The translations under genes and the position numbers were made by a program. From positions 124,001 through 188,000 of the forward strand of contig NZ_SMCV01000002.1 in NCBI RefSeq assembly GCF_004342285.1: 64,000 nt of DNA. The letters run 5' to 3'. Below, piece after piece: positions 32,953 through 42,362 of the stretch. Origin of the DNA: Klebsiella sp. BIGb0138 (GTDB lineage: Bacteria > Pseudomonadota > Gammaproteobacteria > Enterobacterales > Enterobacteriaceae). Each line of letters starts with the position of its first letter. The first letter of the stretch is position 1. The notes under the pieces are model-generated. The model saw only the letters and a program-made list of their open reading frames with translations, ran no database searches and was not told the origin of the DNA.

Positions 32953-33030
32953 TGTTCTCAGACTGACCAGAGAACAGATCATTCCATAATCAATGAGTTT
33001 TCCCCGCCGCCCCCGGCGGGGCTTTTTTTT
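32953..33030 (+). ncRNA. Candidate small RNA between yoaF and yoaK
   Basis: A first hairpin TGTTCTC/GAGAACA (32953-32976), a 25-base single-stranded A/U-rich stretch, then a strong GC hairpin CCCCGCCG-CCCC-CGGCGGGG (33002-33021) and eight T's. The nearest upstream plus-strand gene ends 345 bases earlier and yoaF runs the other way, so the terminator has no protein gene to serve. This is the layout of an Hfq-type sRNA. The 5' end and promoter are not fixed. Confidence 0.5.
33002..33030 (+). terminator. Strong intrinsic terminator of the candidate sRNA
   Basis: 8-bp all-GC stem, CCCC loop, then C and T8. Confidence 0.92.
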
Positions 33031-33364
33031 CCTTCCCCTAACCGCTGTTCCCGCAGCCCATGATCTAACCTTCGTTGCATCTGCGATTGTTTTTCGCAGT
33101 AAATCGCAGCCTATCGGCTGGCGCTAACGCCCGATGATGGGAATTGTACGTTCATATTGACTCAGATGCGGGAATATCCAGTATGATAGCCAGGTTATCC
33201 TTCAGGCGGCCTCTATGCTGGCGGCGGATTTTCCACGCTATTCCGGGCCCGCGTTGCGCAAGCCAGGCCGCGGGAACCCGCATTTTCTCAGCGCAAATCA
33301 GGCTTGATGCGCCTGAAGGGGTCGGTGTTTAACAGACGTAACTTTGAGTTTCAGGGGCAATATA
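33031..33364 (+). other. yoaK leader with competing hairpins
   Basis: No gene. CTGCGATT at 33081-33088 can pair with AATCGCAG at 33102-33109, or its CTGCGA with the nearer TCGCAG (about 33094-33099); the two structures exclude each other. The remainder to 33364 should contain the yoaKJ promoter; nothing else is recognised. Confidence 0.4.
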
Positions 33365-33466
33365 ATGAGAGTGGGTATTCTTTTTCCGGTGGTTATCTTT
33401 ATCGTCGCCGTTGTTTTTCTCGGTTGGTTTTTTGTCAGCGGTTATGCGGCTCCGGGCGGCGCGTAA
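33365..33466 (+). CDS. yoaK: Small membrane protein YoaK
   Basis: 33-residue single-span protein (MRVGILFPVVIFIVAVVFLG...), closely matching E. coli YoaK (32 residues). One hydrophobic helix spans about residues 5-24 and ends with GYAAPGGA. Its stop overlaps the yoaJ start as TAATG. Function unknown. Confidence 0.9.
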   Translation: MRVGILFPVVIFIVAVVFLGWFFVSGYAAPGGA

Positions 33467-33540
33467 TGAAAAAAAGCACCATGCTGATGATTATCATCGC
33501 CATCATCGCCCTCGCTGGCGTTCAGTTCGGCTGGTGGTAA
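33466..33540 (+). CDS. yoaJ: Small membrane protein YoaJ
   Basis: 24-residue hydrophobic peptide beginning MKKSTMLMII and ending QFGWW, the size of E. coli YoaJ with its GWW tail. It has no ribosome site of its own beyond the yoaK sequence and starts on the last base of the yoaK stop, so translation should be coupled. Confidence 0.88.
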   Translation: MKKSTMLMIIIAIIALAGVQFGWW

Positions 33541-33680
33541 TCGTTGCGACACTTTTTTTCACTCGTGCAATATTGCAGAGTTGTCTTATCCACTCAATAA
33601 GTTAGCGCGATACACTCACTTCCTCAGCCGATTCCGCAAGCCCATTGCCAGCGGACGGCAGGCAACCGGAGAAGTGAGAA

Positions 33681-33803
33681 ATGAAAAAACCGATCGTGTT
33701 ATCGTTGATTCTTGCGCTATGCACGCTGTTATCGGGATGCATTGTTGATCATGGTTATCACCACAGGCACCACCACCATCATTATGACGGTCGAGGCTGG
33801 TGA
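33681..33803 (+). CDS. His-rich micro-lipoprotein
   Basis: 40 residues: signal peptide with lipobox LLSGC (C20), leaving a 21-residue mature peptide with nine histidines (DHGYHHRHHHHHYDGRGW region). GGAG lies 9 bases before the ATG and a strong terminator follows the stop, so this is a complete, independent gene. A periplasm-facing lipid-anchored His cluster suggests binding of Ni, Zn or Cu, but nothing in the neighbourhood confirms a metal role. I do not recognise a named family. Confidence 0.75.
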   Translation: MKKPIVLSLILALCTLLSGCIVDHGYHHRHHHHHYDGRGW

Positions 33804-33814
33804 TCGCAGAGTGG

Positions 33815-33846
33815 AACAAGGCGAACGTGAGTTCGCCTTGTTTTAT
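33815..33846. terminator. Terminator after the His-rich gene
   Basis: 12-bp stem AACAAGGCGAAC/GTTCGCCTTGTT with GTGA loop and following T's; also serves the convergent gene. Confidence 0.92.
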
Positions 33847-34110
33847 TTAGTCCTGGCGGTCAGAACCTAAAAAGAAGAAGCCTAGCGGAATAGAAAATAG
33901 CAGGGTAAACACGATGCTGTAAACGGTCACCATCGCCCCTTGCAGGAAGAACATTGACGTACTCCATTCTGAGTACGGCATATTGTATTCGCTGACGACG
34001 CCACCGAACGTCGCGCGTCCGACCACGGTGAGCGCGATGGCAAACACAATCCCTATTGCCAGGAAGAATTTCTTACTGTTTTTATTGCTGGTAAGTTTTT
34101 GCAGAATCAT
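33847..34110 (-). CDS. Two-helix inner-membrane protein
   Basis: 87 residues with two hydrophobic segments (about 15-35 and 52-80) separated by a short acidic loop (VVSEYNMPYSEWS). It ends in a charged tail FFFLGSDRQD. It resembles the DUF2534 group, from memory and uncertain. GGGAA precedes the ATG. Function unknown. Confidence 0.75.
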   Translation of the reverse strand: MILQKLTSNKNSKKFFLAIGIVFAIALTVVGRATFGGVVSEYNMPYSEWSTSMFFLQGAMVTVYSIVFTLLFSIPLGFFFLGSDRQD

Positions 34111-34210
34111 CCAGGTTCCCTTTTCTCTGACCGATAATCGGCTGTATATGTAACATCAATGCAATAAAAATTGAAGGTTTTTTGTTACAATACAGAGGTT
34201 AACACTGCCG

Positions 34211-34230
34211 GGCCGGTATGAATACCGGCC
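34211..34230. other. Short palindromic hairpin after leuE
   Basis: GGCCGGTAT-GA-ATACCGGCC, right after the leuE stop. No T-run; a 3' stabilising or weak terminator structure. Confidence 0.5.
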
Positions 34231-34236
34231 GCGCCG

Positions 34237-34875
34237 TTACGATTGCAGGGTAGCCAGACGGGCGGCAAAACCGACAAAGACCAGACCAATCAGGCTGTTG
34301 CCAATTTTCGCCAGTTTCTTTTTCGTTTTCACATAGCGGGTGACGAAGGAGCCGGAGAGAATTAAAAAACTCATATACATGAAGCTAATCACTTCCAGCG
34401 TCAGCGCAAGGATAAAGAACGCCACTCCCGGCGTTCTGGCGTTAACGTCGATGAACTGGACGAAAAACGAGACATAGAAAAGAATCGCTTTGGGGTTGGT
34501 CAGGCTCAGGGTCAGCGAGCGTTTCAGAATCGCGCTCCCCGGTTCCGCGCCGGCATCGGCCTGCCCTTCCCGCTGGGTCAGCACCGCATAAAGCATCTTA
34601 CCACCGAGCCACAGCAGATAAATCGCCCCCAGATAGCGAACGATATTAAACAGCACCGGCGTGGTCTTAATCAGGGTTGCGACACCGGCAAAAGCCAGCA
34701 GCATCAGCACCGCATCACCGATAAACACCCCGGCCGCCGCCAGATACCCCTTTTTAACCCCGTGAGCAATGCCGGTTTTGAGGACGAAAAAGGTATTGGG
34801 GCCCGGAACCAGAATGATAAAAATCGCCCCGACCAGATAGGTCAGATAATTCAATACACCAAACTCAGCGAACAC
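34237..34875 (-). CDS. leuE: Leucine efflux protein LeuE (LysE/RhtB family)
   Basis: Amino-acid exporter, 212 residues when started at a GTG codon: AAGGAG followed by 6 bases precedes this GTG, and it gives exactly the E. coli length; the earlier ATG would put the ribosome site inside the gene. Six hydrophobic segments and the RhtB motif [17 protein letters not shown] are present. E. coli LeuE exports leucine and related amino acids under Lrp control. Confidence 0.93.
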   Translation of the reverse strand: MFAEFGVLNYLTYLVGAIFIILVPGPNTFFVLKTGIAHGVKKGYLAAAGVFIGDAVLMLLAFAGVATLIKTTPVLFNIVRYLGAIYLLWLGGKMLYAVLTQREGQADAGAEPGSAILKRSLTLSLTNPKAILFYVSFFVQFIDVNARTPGVAFFILALTLEVISFMYMSFLILSGSFVTRYVKTKKKLAKIGNSLIGLVFVGFAARLATLQS

Positions 34876-34966
34876 ACTGCACTCCTTCGCGTTCAACAAA
34901 AAACATGATCGCGCTCACGTTAACGCAACTGTCGTGATTTTGAAAGCGCTTACCGTGCTTGTTGAC

Positions 34967-35881
34967 TTAGTAGAGTGAAGCTTCACCCAGCGGCCGGGTT
35001 TTGAAACGACGATGGACCCACAGGTACTGCTCCGGCGCGCGCAAAATCTCTTTTTCGATGACTTTGTTGATATAGCTGGCCGCATCCTGTTTATCCTCAC
35101 CTGGATAATCATTCAGCACATCGCTGATATGCAAGGTGTAACCTTTTCTGTCCATTTTGCGCACCATGCTGATACTCAGCATCTTCGCCCCGGAGAGTCG
35201 GGACAGCACATAGGTACCGTTAGTGGTTGCCGCCTGAGGGACCGAGAAAAACGGCGCAAAAACGCTGCCTTTAGGACCGTAGTCCTGATCCGGGGCAAAC
35301 CATACCGCTTCCCCTGCTTTCAGCGCATGCACCAGGCCGGATAAATTACGGCGATCGATCATCGCTTTATTCGAACGCAGGCGCCCGCGGGTTTGCACCC
35401 ATTCCATCAGCGGACTGTTATGCGGCCGATAGGTCGCCATCATCGGACGGCATAACCCCATGGTACGGCCGCCAAGCTCCAGCGACATAAAGTGCACGCC
35501 TACGACCATCACGCCTTGTTCGGCGCAAAGCGCTTTGCTCAGGTTGTCGAAGCCTTCAACGTTAAACCATTTCTTGACCCGTTCGTCGCTCCAGAACCAG
35601 GCCATCCCGGTCTCAATAAGCCCCATTCCCAGCGACATGAAGTTTTGCTCGATCATCTTTTCACGCGCCTGCAGCGCCATGTCGGGAAAACAGAGTTCGA
35701 GGTTGCGACGGGCAATATGCTCCCGGCGCTTAAGGAAACGACGTGACGCCTTGCCCGCGCTGGTACCAATGATATGCAACAGCGGGTAGGGTAATTGCAC
35801 GATTAACCACAGGATTGAGAGGCCGAACCAGGTTCCCCAGTTGCGAGGGTGCAGAAGACTTTTATTAAAAGCGCAAGACAT
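34967..35881 (-). CDS. Lipid A late acyltransferase, LpxP/LpxL type
   Basis: 304-residue HtrB-family acyltransferase with one N-terminal membrane segment (about 16-36) and the catalytic H130-x4-E135 motif in GVHFMSLELGG. Side-by-side comparison from memory favours LpxP (palmitoleoyl transfer) over LpxL, for example MMATYRPHN and WFAPDQDYG. LpxP of E. coli is cold-induced. Klebsiella carry several late acyltransferases, so this may be one of a paralogous set; acyl-chain specificity cannot be read from sequence alone. It is not next to leuE in E. coli. Confidence 0.88.
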   Translation of the reverse strand: MSCAFNKSLLHPRNWGTWFGLSILWLIVQLPYPLLHIIGTSAGKASRRFLKRREHIARRNLELCFPDMALQAREKMIEQNFMSLGMGLIETGMAWFWSDERVKKWFNVEGFDNLSKALCAEQGVMVVGVHFMSLELGGRTMGLCRPMMATYRPHNSPLMEWVQTRGRLRSNKAMIDRRNLSGLVHALKAGEAVWFAPDQDYGPKGSVFAPFFSVPQAATTNGTYVLSRLSGAKMLSISMVRKMDRKGYTLHISDVLNDYPGEDKQDAASYINKVIEKEILRAPEQYLWVHRRFKTRPLGEASLY

Positions 35882-36427
35882 GATTATTCCTGTAAACGTC
35901 TGGAAATGAGGTAGCGCTTAAGGAAAAAACGAAGTCCCTTCATCAGTCGTTAGGCGGTACGTATAGCAAGTATGACAATAGTAATCCGGTGAAATTCACT
36001 CCGGCAAGTAAAAAACAACTTCAACCGAAAAAAACACAATACCCGCACACTTGTAACAAAATGTAAAATAAAGCTCAGTCGTTTATTACAAATATTTACG
36101 AGTATAACCGTTCTCAAGCTAATCATTCAGCAGATGAGCACACAGATGACAAAATAGCCGCTCGGTTAGCCATCACGATGCCGGCGCAGCCCCCTTCACT
36201 GCTGGCGTTGCCGGCATCATCGCGCGTTTTCCCTGAATCAGGTAATAATACCGTTGCCCGGAATATATTGGCCTCTGACTGATTGCCGGGAGGGTCAATG
36301 GGAATATCCCTTAACCGCTTTTCATAAGAAAAACTAATTATCAATATCGCGTATGAATTAAGAATTACCTTATTTTACTTTACTGACATTAAATGACGCT
36401 CAGATGAATTCACGCTCTTCCATGCAT
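35882..36427. other. AT-rich spacer without a supported gene
   Basis: About 545 bases of AT-rich sequence. A 73-codon minus-strand frame (36123-36344) has no family character or convincing ribosome site. The stretch probably contains the promoter of the LpxP-type gene. Nothing else is recognised. Confidence 0.4.
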
Positions 36428-37222
36428 TTATTTCAGACGATCGCTTCCAGCCGTCGCATCTTTAACTGAACAACAGGCGATAAAATTCAGACGCCGCTTT
36501 TGACTTTGAAAAAAACGCATCATCGCCAAAAATCGCGGGCGATTCTCACGTTTCAACAGGCCATTACAGACAATTTTTAGCGCCTGTTTAACGCCTTCAT
36601 CTTTGATAAGCCCCCGCGGCGACATCAGTGACATCGGCCCGTGATGACAGCGAAAGGTCGTGAAGCCGCCGCGGGCGAACAGCCCCTGCCAGCCTTCCCG
36701 ACTCAGGGGGCTAACGTGAGATTTCACTACGCCCTGCAACGTCATTCTGGCGTCTTCTTCCAGCATATTCTCGGTATACATAATATCGTGGGTCAACAAC
36801 CGACCGCCGGGTTTAAGGACCCGATAATATTCCGCCACCAGCTTTTCTTTGGCTTTATCGGCATACATCGTCAGCATCGCCTCATTAATCACCACATCGA
36901 ATGTGTTATCGGCAAACGGTAAACGGCTGGCGTTGGCTTCCATCACGATGACCTTATTATCCACCCCTTCCCTGACAATGTTTTGTCGGGCTTTCGCCAA
37001 TGCCTCTTTATCCATATCGATGGCATACACGCAGCAGGCAAAACGTTTCACCAACGCAACCGAGGTGGTCCCCATATTACAGGCTACCTCCAGTACCTTA
37101 CCGTCAGATGACAGACTGGCCTGCTGAAACAGCCACTCCGTTGCTTCTATTCCGCCCGGGCGTAAGCGGGTTTTGCCCAGGCTGGCCAAAAAGGTATGGC
37201 CGGCTTTGTCACTCGCATTCAT
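36428..37222 (-). CDS. Class I SAM-dependent methyltransferase
   Basis: 264 residues of the Methyltransf_11 fold. Motif I is VLEVACNMGTTSVALVKRF, the acidic loop CVYAIDMDKEAL, motif IV FDVVINEAMLTM, and the post-I region RVLKPGGRLLTHD. The ATG at 37222 is used because GGGAGG is 5 bases upstream. The cysteine in EVACNMGT replaces the more usual glycine. Substrate unknown; it is divergent from fecI. Confidence 0.8.
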   Translation of the reverse strand: MNASDKAGHTFLASLGKTRLRPGGIEATEWLFQQASLSSDGKVLEVACNMGTTSVALVKRFACCVYAIDMDKEALAKARQNIVREGVDNKVIVMEANASRLPFADNTFDVVINEAMLTMYADKAKEKLVAEYYRVLKPGGRLLTHDIMYTENMLEEDARMTLQGVVKSHVSPLSREGWQGLFARGGFTTFRCHHGPMSLMSPRGLIKDEGVKQALKIVCNGLLKRENRPRFLAMMRFFQSQKRRLNFIACCSVKDATAGSDRLK

Positions 37223-37426
37223 CGTCACCTCCCAAAAAGATGCATTATAAATACATCATTATGATTGATGAGGGAATGGTGAGAATGAATTTTATTTGCA
37301 TTGACGCCCGGTACTGGAGATTTCCGCCTGCGCAGGTGAAAAAGATCGCAATGTAATTAAAATAGTTAACAATTACTTATAGTCACTATTGCGTTTTCCT
37401 CTGCTGCCGGCGGTGGGTTTCAATTG

Positions 37427-37446
37427 TAATGAGAACCATTCTCATA
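37427..37446 (+). promoter_or_regulatory. Fur box of fecIR
   Basis: ATGAGAACCATTCTCAT is palindromic apart from the central base and fits the Fur consensus, about 40 bases before fecI. E. coli fecIR is Fur-repressed in the same way. Confidence 0.85.
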
Positions 37447-37486
37447 TTAACATATCCCCTATTGTCCACCTGTTCCGAACCCGGTT

Positions 37487-38008
37487 ATGTCCCAGCCTAC
37501 CGCCACCGCCGCCCCGTTGACGCTTGCGTCGCTTTATCACGCCCACCATGGTTGGCTGAAGAACTGGCTGACCCGCAAGCTGCAATCCTCCTTCGATGCC
37601 GACGATGTCGCCCAGGATACCTTTCTGCGGGTGATGGGCGGTGAATCCTTAATCACCATCCGCGATCCTAAATCTTTTCTCTGTACCATCGCCAAACGGG
37701 TGATGATCGATCTGTTTCGCCGCAACGCGCTGGAGCGCGCCTGGCTGGAGATGATCGCTCAACTGCCGGAAGAGCTGGCCCCCTCCCCCGAGCTGCAGCA
37801 AAGCCAGCTCGAAACGTTGCAACAGATAGACGCCATGCTGGATGGTCTGAGCAGGAAAGCCCGCGAGGCCTTTTTGCTTTCTCAGCTTGAAGGTCTGACC
37901 TATGCCGAGATCGCCGGACGGCTGGCGGTATCGGTCAGTTCGGTGAAAAAGTACGTGGCGAAAGCGACCGAGCATTGTCTGCTTTTTCGCCTGGAGCATG
38001 GACTATGA
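37487..38008 (+). CDS. fecI: ECF sigma factor FecI
   Basis: Extracytoplasmic-function sigma factor that transcribes the fecABCDE genes when ferric citrate is bound by FecA. 173 residues as in E. coli. Region 2 includes [14 protein letters not shown] and region 4 [24 protein letters not shown]. The start [12 protein letters not shown] is preceded by the Fur box. It overlaps fecR by 4 bases (ATGA). Confidence 0.96.
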   Translation: MSQPTATAAPLTLASLYHAHHGWLKNWLTRKLQSSFDADDVAQDTFLRVMGGESLITIRDPKSFLCTIAKRVMIDLFRRNALERAWLEMIAQLPEELAPSPELQQSQLETLQQIDAMLDGLSRKAREAFLLSQLEGLTYAEIAGRLAVSVSSVKKYVAKATEHCLLFRLEHGL

Positions 38009-38955
38009 GCGGCGCGACATTAAGTGAATCCCGTCGTCAGGCGCTGCGTTCCGCTTCGCACTGGTATGCGGTATTAAGCGATGGCCGCGCCAACCCGCAG
38101 CAGGAAGCGCGCTGGCAGCAGTGGTATGAGCAGGACCACGATAATCAATGGGCGTGGCAACAGGTGGAAAACCTGCGCCAGCAGATGGGGCAGCTCCCCG
38201 GCGGTCTCGCCAGCCGGACTCTCAACGACAGCCGCCTCGCGCGCCGTCAGGTGCTGAAAGGGTTGCTGTTGCTGGTTGCCGCCGGCGGCGGCTGGCAGCT
38301 GTGGCGCAGCGAGCTGGCGGAAGGGCTACGCGCGGATTACCGTGCGGCAAAAGGGATGGTTCTGCGCCGCACGCTCGAAGATGGCACCCAGCTCACGCTC
38401 AATACCGACAGCGCAGCCGACGTTCGTTTCGACGCGCGGCAGCGCCTGGTGCGCCTGCGCTACGGCGAAATCGCCATCACCACCGCCCGGGACAGCCGTC
38501 AGCGGCCGTTTCGCGTCCAGACTCGCGACGGGCTGCTCACCGCGCTGGGGACGGAGTTTAGCGTCCGCCAGTTTACCGATGAGACGCGCCTGACGGTACA
38601 ACAGCATGCCGTTGAGGTGCGACTGGCGAACGGGCAGCGCAAAATTATCCACGCCGGCGAAAGCCAGTGGTTTAGCCGCGACCTCTTCTCCCGCCTCCTG
38701 CCGCTTAACAGCGGCGAGGATAGCTGGGCGCAGGGCGTGCTCAGTTTCCGCGACCAACCCTTACACGAGGCGATCGCCACCTTGTCCCGCTATCGTCCCG
38801 GCGTTTTGCGCTGCGATCCCGCCGTCGCCGGTTTACGGCTGAGCGGCACTTTCCCGCTGGGCAATACCGACGCGATACTGCACATTATCGCGCAGACGCT
38901 GCCGGTAAAACTGCAGTTCACGACCCGCTATTGGGTCACCGTTATTCCCGCCTGA
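38005..38955 (+). CDS. fecR: FecR, transmembrane signal transducer
   Basis: 316 residues (E. coli 317): N-terminal cytoplasmic domain that binds FecI, one membrane helix around residues 90-105 ([15 protein letters not shown]), and the periplasmic FecR domain that contacts the FecA signalling domain. Start on the ATGA overlap with fecI. Signal path: FecA plug, FecR, FecI. Confidence 0.95.
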   Translation: MSGATLSESRRQALRSASHWYAVLSDGRANPQQEARWQQWYEQDHDNQWAWQQVENLRQQMGQLPGGLASRTLNDSRLARRQVLKGLLLLVAAGGGWQLWRSELAEGLRADYRAAKGMVLRRTLEDGTQLTLNTDSAADVRFDARQRLVRLRYGEIAITTARDSRQRPFRVQTRDGLLTALGTEFSVRQFTDETRLTVQQHAVEVRLANGQRKIIHAGESQWFSRDLFSRLLPLNSGEDSWAQGVLSFRDQPLHEAIATLSRYRPGVLRCDPAVAGLRLSGTFPLGNTDAILHIIAQTLPVKLQFTTRYWVTVIPA

Positions 38956-38969
38956 GAAAAAAACAGAAA

Positions 38970-39015
38970 AAATTCTCATTCTCCATTATCCCTTTTTCCC
39001 TGCTCGTTCGACTTG
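38970..39015 (+). promoter_or_regulatory. FecI-dependent fecA promoter
   Basis: The CTCGTTCGACT stretch at 39003-39013 and the preceding pyrimidine-rich tract resemble the E. coli fecA promoter that is read by FecI. Placement of the exact -35 is uncertain. Confidence 0.55.
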
Positions 39016-39052
39016 ATAGATGAAGACAACCAAAAACGATCATGGAGAACAC

Positions 39053-41383
39053 ATGACAGCTTTTCGCGTTTTACGCAAACCGATGCCTCTGGTAATGGCA
39101 ATCCGTTTCGGCCTGCTGCCGCTCGTGGGGCTGACCGTCGCGCCGGCGTTTGCCGCCGCACAGTTTGACATTGCCGCCGGGGATTTAGACACCGCACTTA
39201 ACCAATATGCCATCCGCAGCGGGATCTCGCTGTCGGCGGACGCCAGCCTGACGCGCGGTAAACACAGCGACGGTCTGCACGGCAGTTATGATGTCGAAGC
39301 GGGTCTGCAAACGCTGCTCAGCGGCAGCGGCCTGCAGCTCAAATCGCTGGGCAATAACGCCTGGACGCTGGAACCCGCTGCGGTCAATAGTGAATCGACG
39401 CTGACGGTGGTCGGCGACTGGCTCGGCGATGCGCGGGAAAATGATGTCTTTGAACACGCCGGCGCCCGCGATGTTATCCGCCGTGAAGATTTCGCCAAAA
39501 CCGGCGCCACCACCATGCGCGAAGTGCTGAACCGCATTCCTGGCGTCAATGCGCCGGAAAACACCGGTACCGGTAGCCACGACCTGGCGATGAACTTCGG
39601 TATTCGCGGCCTTAACCCCCGCCTCGCCAGCCGCTCCACGGTATTGATGGACGGCATTCCGGTACCTTTCGCGCCTTACGGCCAGCCTCAGCTGTCGCTG
39701 GCTCCGGTGTCGCTCGGGAATATGGATGCGGTGGACGTCGTCCGCGGTGCCGGCGCCGTGCGCTACGGGCCGCAAAGCGTAGGCGGCGTCGTCAACTTCG
39801 TCACCCGCGCCATTCCGCAGGATTTTGCTATCGCCGGCGGTGTGGAGGGTCAGCTCAGCCCGACCTCTTCACAAAACAATCCCAAAGAGACCCACAACCT
39901 GATGTTCGGCGGGACGGCCGATAATGGTCTGGGCGCCGCCCTGCTCTATTCCGGCACCCGCGGCAGCGACTGGCGTGAGCACAGCGCCACGCGTATTGAT
40001 GACCTGATGCTGAAAAGCAAATATGCGCCGAACGAGGTGCATACCTTTAACAGCCTGCTGCAATACTACGATGGCGAAGCCGATATGCCCGGCGGCCTCT
40101 CCCGCGCCGACTATCATGCCGACCGCTGGCAGTCCACCCGGCCAAACGATCGTTTCTGGGGACGTCGCCAGCTCGCCAGCCTCGGCTACCAGTTCCAGCC
40201 GGACGCGCAGCATAAGTTCAACATTCAGGGCTTCTATACCCATACCCTACGCAGCGGCTATCTGGATCAGGGGAAAAACACCACGCTTTCCCCGCGTGAA
40301 TACTGGGTCCGCGGAGTTGAGCCGCGCTACAGCCAGAGCTTTATGATCGGCCCATCCGCGCATGAAGTCGGCGTCGGCTATCGCTACGTCAATGAATCCA
40401 CGCACGAGATGCGCTACTACGCCACTACCGCCAGCGGCGAGCTGCCGAGCACCGCCAGCCCTTACGATCGCGATACCCGTTCCGGTACCGAGGCGCACGC
40501 CTGGTATATCGACGACCGCATTGATATTGGCAACTGGACGATCGTCCCGGGCATGCGTTTCGAGCACATCGAGTCATACCAGAACGACAGTCTGAAAGGC
40601 ACTCACCAGCAGGTCAGCTATAACGCTCCGCTGCCGGCGCTGAACGTACTTTATCACCTCACTGACAGCTGGAATCTTTATGCCAATACCGAAGGATCGT
40701 TCGGCACCGTACAGTACAGCCAGATTGGCAAGGCTGTGCAAAGCGGCAATGTGGAGCCGGAAAAAGCCCGCACCTGGGAAGTCGGCACCCGCTACGACAA
40801 CGGCGCGCTGAGCGCGGAAATGGGGCTGTTTCTGATTAACTTTAATAATCAGTACGACTCCAACCAGACTAACGATACCGTCACCGCACGCGGCAAAACC
40901 CGCCACAGCGGGCTGGAAGCGCAAACCCGCTACGATCTCGGCGATCTTAATCCACGGCTGGAAAACCTGTCGGTCTATGCCAGCTATGCCTACGTGAATG
41001 CTGAAATTCGCGAGAAAGGCGATACCTACGGTAATCAGGTTCCGTTCTCACCGAAGCATAAAGGGACCCTGGGAGTGGACTATAAGCCAGGCAGCTGGAC
41101 GTTCAACCTCAATAGCGACTTCCAGTCCAGCCAGTTCGCTGACAACGCCAACACCGTGAAAGAGAGTGCGGACGGCAGTAACGGGCGTATTCCCGGATAT
41201 ATGCTGTGGGGGGCGCGCGTGGCTTACGATTTCGGGCCGCAGATGGCCAATCTCAACCTCGCATTCGGCGTGAAGAATATTTTCGACCATGAGTATTACA
41301 CCCGCTCATATGACGATAACAACAAAGGCATTTATGCCGGTCAGCCGCGCACCTTGTATCTGCAGGGTTCGATGAAGTTCTGA
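39053..41383 (+). CDS. fecA: Ferric citrate outer-membrane receptor FecA
   Basis: TonB-dependent receptor and transducer, 776 residues (E. coli 774). Signal peptide about 1-33 ending AFA; N-terminal signalling (STN) domain about 35-115 ([20 protein letters not shown]); TonB box-like LTVVGDW; plug domain with [19 protein letters not shown]; 22-strand barrel ending in SMKF. GGAG lies 5 bases before the ATG at 39053. Works with FecR/FecI for signalling and FecBCDE for import. Confidence 0.97.
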   Translation: MTAFRVLRKPMPLVMAIRFGLLPLVGLTVAPAFAAAQFDIAAGDLDTALNQYAIRSGISLSADASLTRGKHSDGLHGSYDVEAGLQTLLSGSGLQLKSLGNNAWTLEPAAVNSESTLTVVGDWLGDARENDVFEHAGARDVIRREDFAKTGATTMREVLNRIPGVNAPENTGTGSHDLAMNFGIRGLNPRLASRSTVLMDGIPVPFAPYGQPQLSLAPVSLGNMDAVDVVRGAGAVRYGPQSVGGVVNFVTRAIPQDFAIAGGVEGQLSPTSSQNNPKETHNLMFGGTADNGLGAALLYSGTRGSDWREHSATRIDDLMLKSKYAPNEVHTFNSLLQYYDGEADMPGGLSRADYHADRWQSTRPNDRFWGRRQLASLGYQFQPDAQHKFNIQGFYTHTLRSGYLDQGKNTTLSPREYWVRGVEPRYSQSFMIGPSAHEVGVGYRYVNESTHEMRYYATTASGELPSTASPYDRDTRSGTEAHAWYIDDRIDIGNWTIVPGMRFEHIESYQNDSLKGTHQQVSYNAPLPALNVLYHLTDSWNLYANTEGSFGTVQYSQIGKAVQSGNVEPEKARTWEVGTRYDNGALSAEMGLFLINFNNQYDSNQTNDTVTARGKTRHSGLEAQTRYDLGDLNPRLENLSVYASYAYVNAEIREKGDTYGNQVPFSPKHKGTLGVDYKPGSWTFNLNSDFQSSQFADNANTVKESADGSNGRIPGYMLWGARVAYDFGPQMANLNLAFGVKNIFDHEYYTRSYDDNNKGIYAGQPRTLYLQGSMKF

Positions 41384-41393
41384 CGGTGTTCTG

Positions 41394-41419
41394 TCGCCGC
41401 CCCGCCCCTGGGGCGGCGA
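41394..41419 (+). other. Hairpin between fecA and fecB
   Basis: Perfect 10-bp stem TCGCCGCCCC/GGGGCGGCGA, 6-base loop, no adjacent T-run. Probably lowers fecBCDE expression relative to fecA. Confidence 0.7.
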
Positions 41420-41459
41420 GGATAGCTGGCGTTTTTAATCGTCTTTTGCCGGAGTGAGT

Positions 41460-42362
41460 ATGTTGACCTGTTTACGTCTCCTTTTGACCGGTTTGCTGGT
41501 GTGCAGCTTGCCGGCGTTTGCCGTCACCGTTAAGGATGAACACGGCGTATTTTCCCTTGATAAGGTACCGCAGCGTATCGTGGTGCTGGAACTCTCCTTT
41601 GCCGACGCGCTGGCGGCGGTCGACGTCTCTCCCGTTGGGATTGCCGACGATAGCGATCCCACGCGTATTTTGCCGGAGGTCCGCGCGCACCTGAAACCGT
41701 GGCAGTCCGTCGGTACCCGCGCTCAGCCCTCCCTGGAAGCCATCAGCGCTCTGCATCCCGATGTGATCATCGCCGACAGCAGCCGACACCGGGGAATTTA
41801 CGCCACCCTGCGGCAAATCGCGCCGGTCCTGCTGCTGAAATCGCGCAACGAAACCTATACCGGGAATCTGGCTTCGGCGGCCATTATCGGCCAGGTCGTG
41901 GGTCGCGAAGCGCAGATGCAGGAGCGCCTGGCGCGGCACCACCAGCGGATGGCCGATTTCGCCCGCCGCCTTCCCGCCGGGGCGGAGGTCGTTTTTGGTA
42001 CCTCCCGCGAACAGCAGTTCAACCTGCATTCCCGCGAAACCTATACCGGCAGCGTCCTCAGCGCGCTGGGGCTGAAGGTCCCGGCCGCCATCGGCGGCGC
42101 GCCGATGGCGGCCATCAATCTTGAGCAGTTGCTGGCTATCAACCCACGGTGGCTGCTTGTCGCGCATTACCGTACGGAAAGTATCGTGCGCAAATGGCAG
42201 CAGGACCCGCTATGGCAGATGCTGCAGGCGCAGCAACAACACCAGGTGGCCGCCGTTGACAGTAACAGCTGGGCGCGGATGCGCGGCATTTTTGCCGCCG
42301 AACGCATTGCCGGCGATCTGGTCAACCTCGTTCACCATCAGGCGGTCGACGTAACGCCATGA
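41460..42362 (+). CDS. fecB: Ferric citrate periplasmic binding protein FecB
   Basis: 300 residues, E. coli length. Signal peptide about 1-21 ending AFA, then the iron-siderophore binding-protein fold (PQRIVVLELSFADALAAVDV; PSLEAISALHPDVIIADSSRH). The ATG is preceded by GGAGTGAGT. Overlaps fecC by 4 bases. Confidence 0.96.
   Translation: MLTCLRLLLTGLLVCSLPAFAVTVKDEHGVFSLDKVPQRIVVLELSFADALAAVDVSPVGIADDSDPTRILPEVRAHLKPWQSVGTRAQPSLEAISALHPDVIIADSSRHRGIYATLRQIAPVLLLKSRNETYTGNLASAAIIGQVVGREAQMQERLARHHQRMADFARRLPAGAEVVFGTSREQQFNLHSRETYTGSVLSALGLKVPAAIGGAPMAAINLEQLLAINPRWLLVAHYRTESIVRKWQQDPLWQMLQAQQQHQVAAVDSNSWARMRGIFAAERIAGDLVNLVHHQAVDVTP

Noticed and set aside
36123-36344. 73-codon minus-strand frame in the AT-rich spacer before the methyltransferase
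   Set aside because: No support beyond being open.
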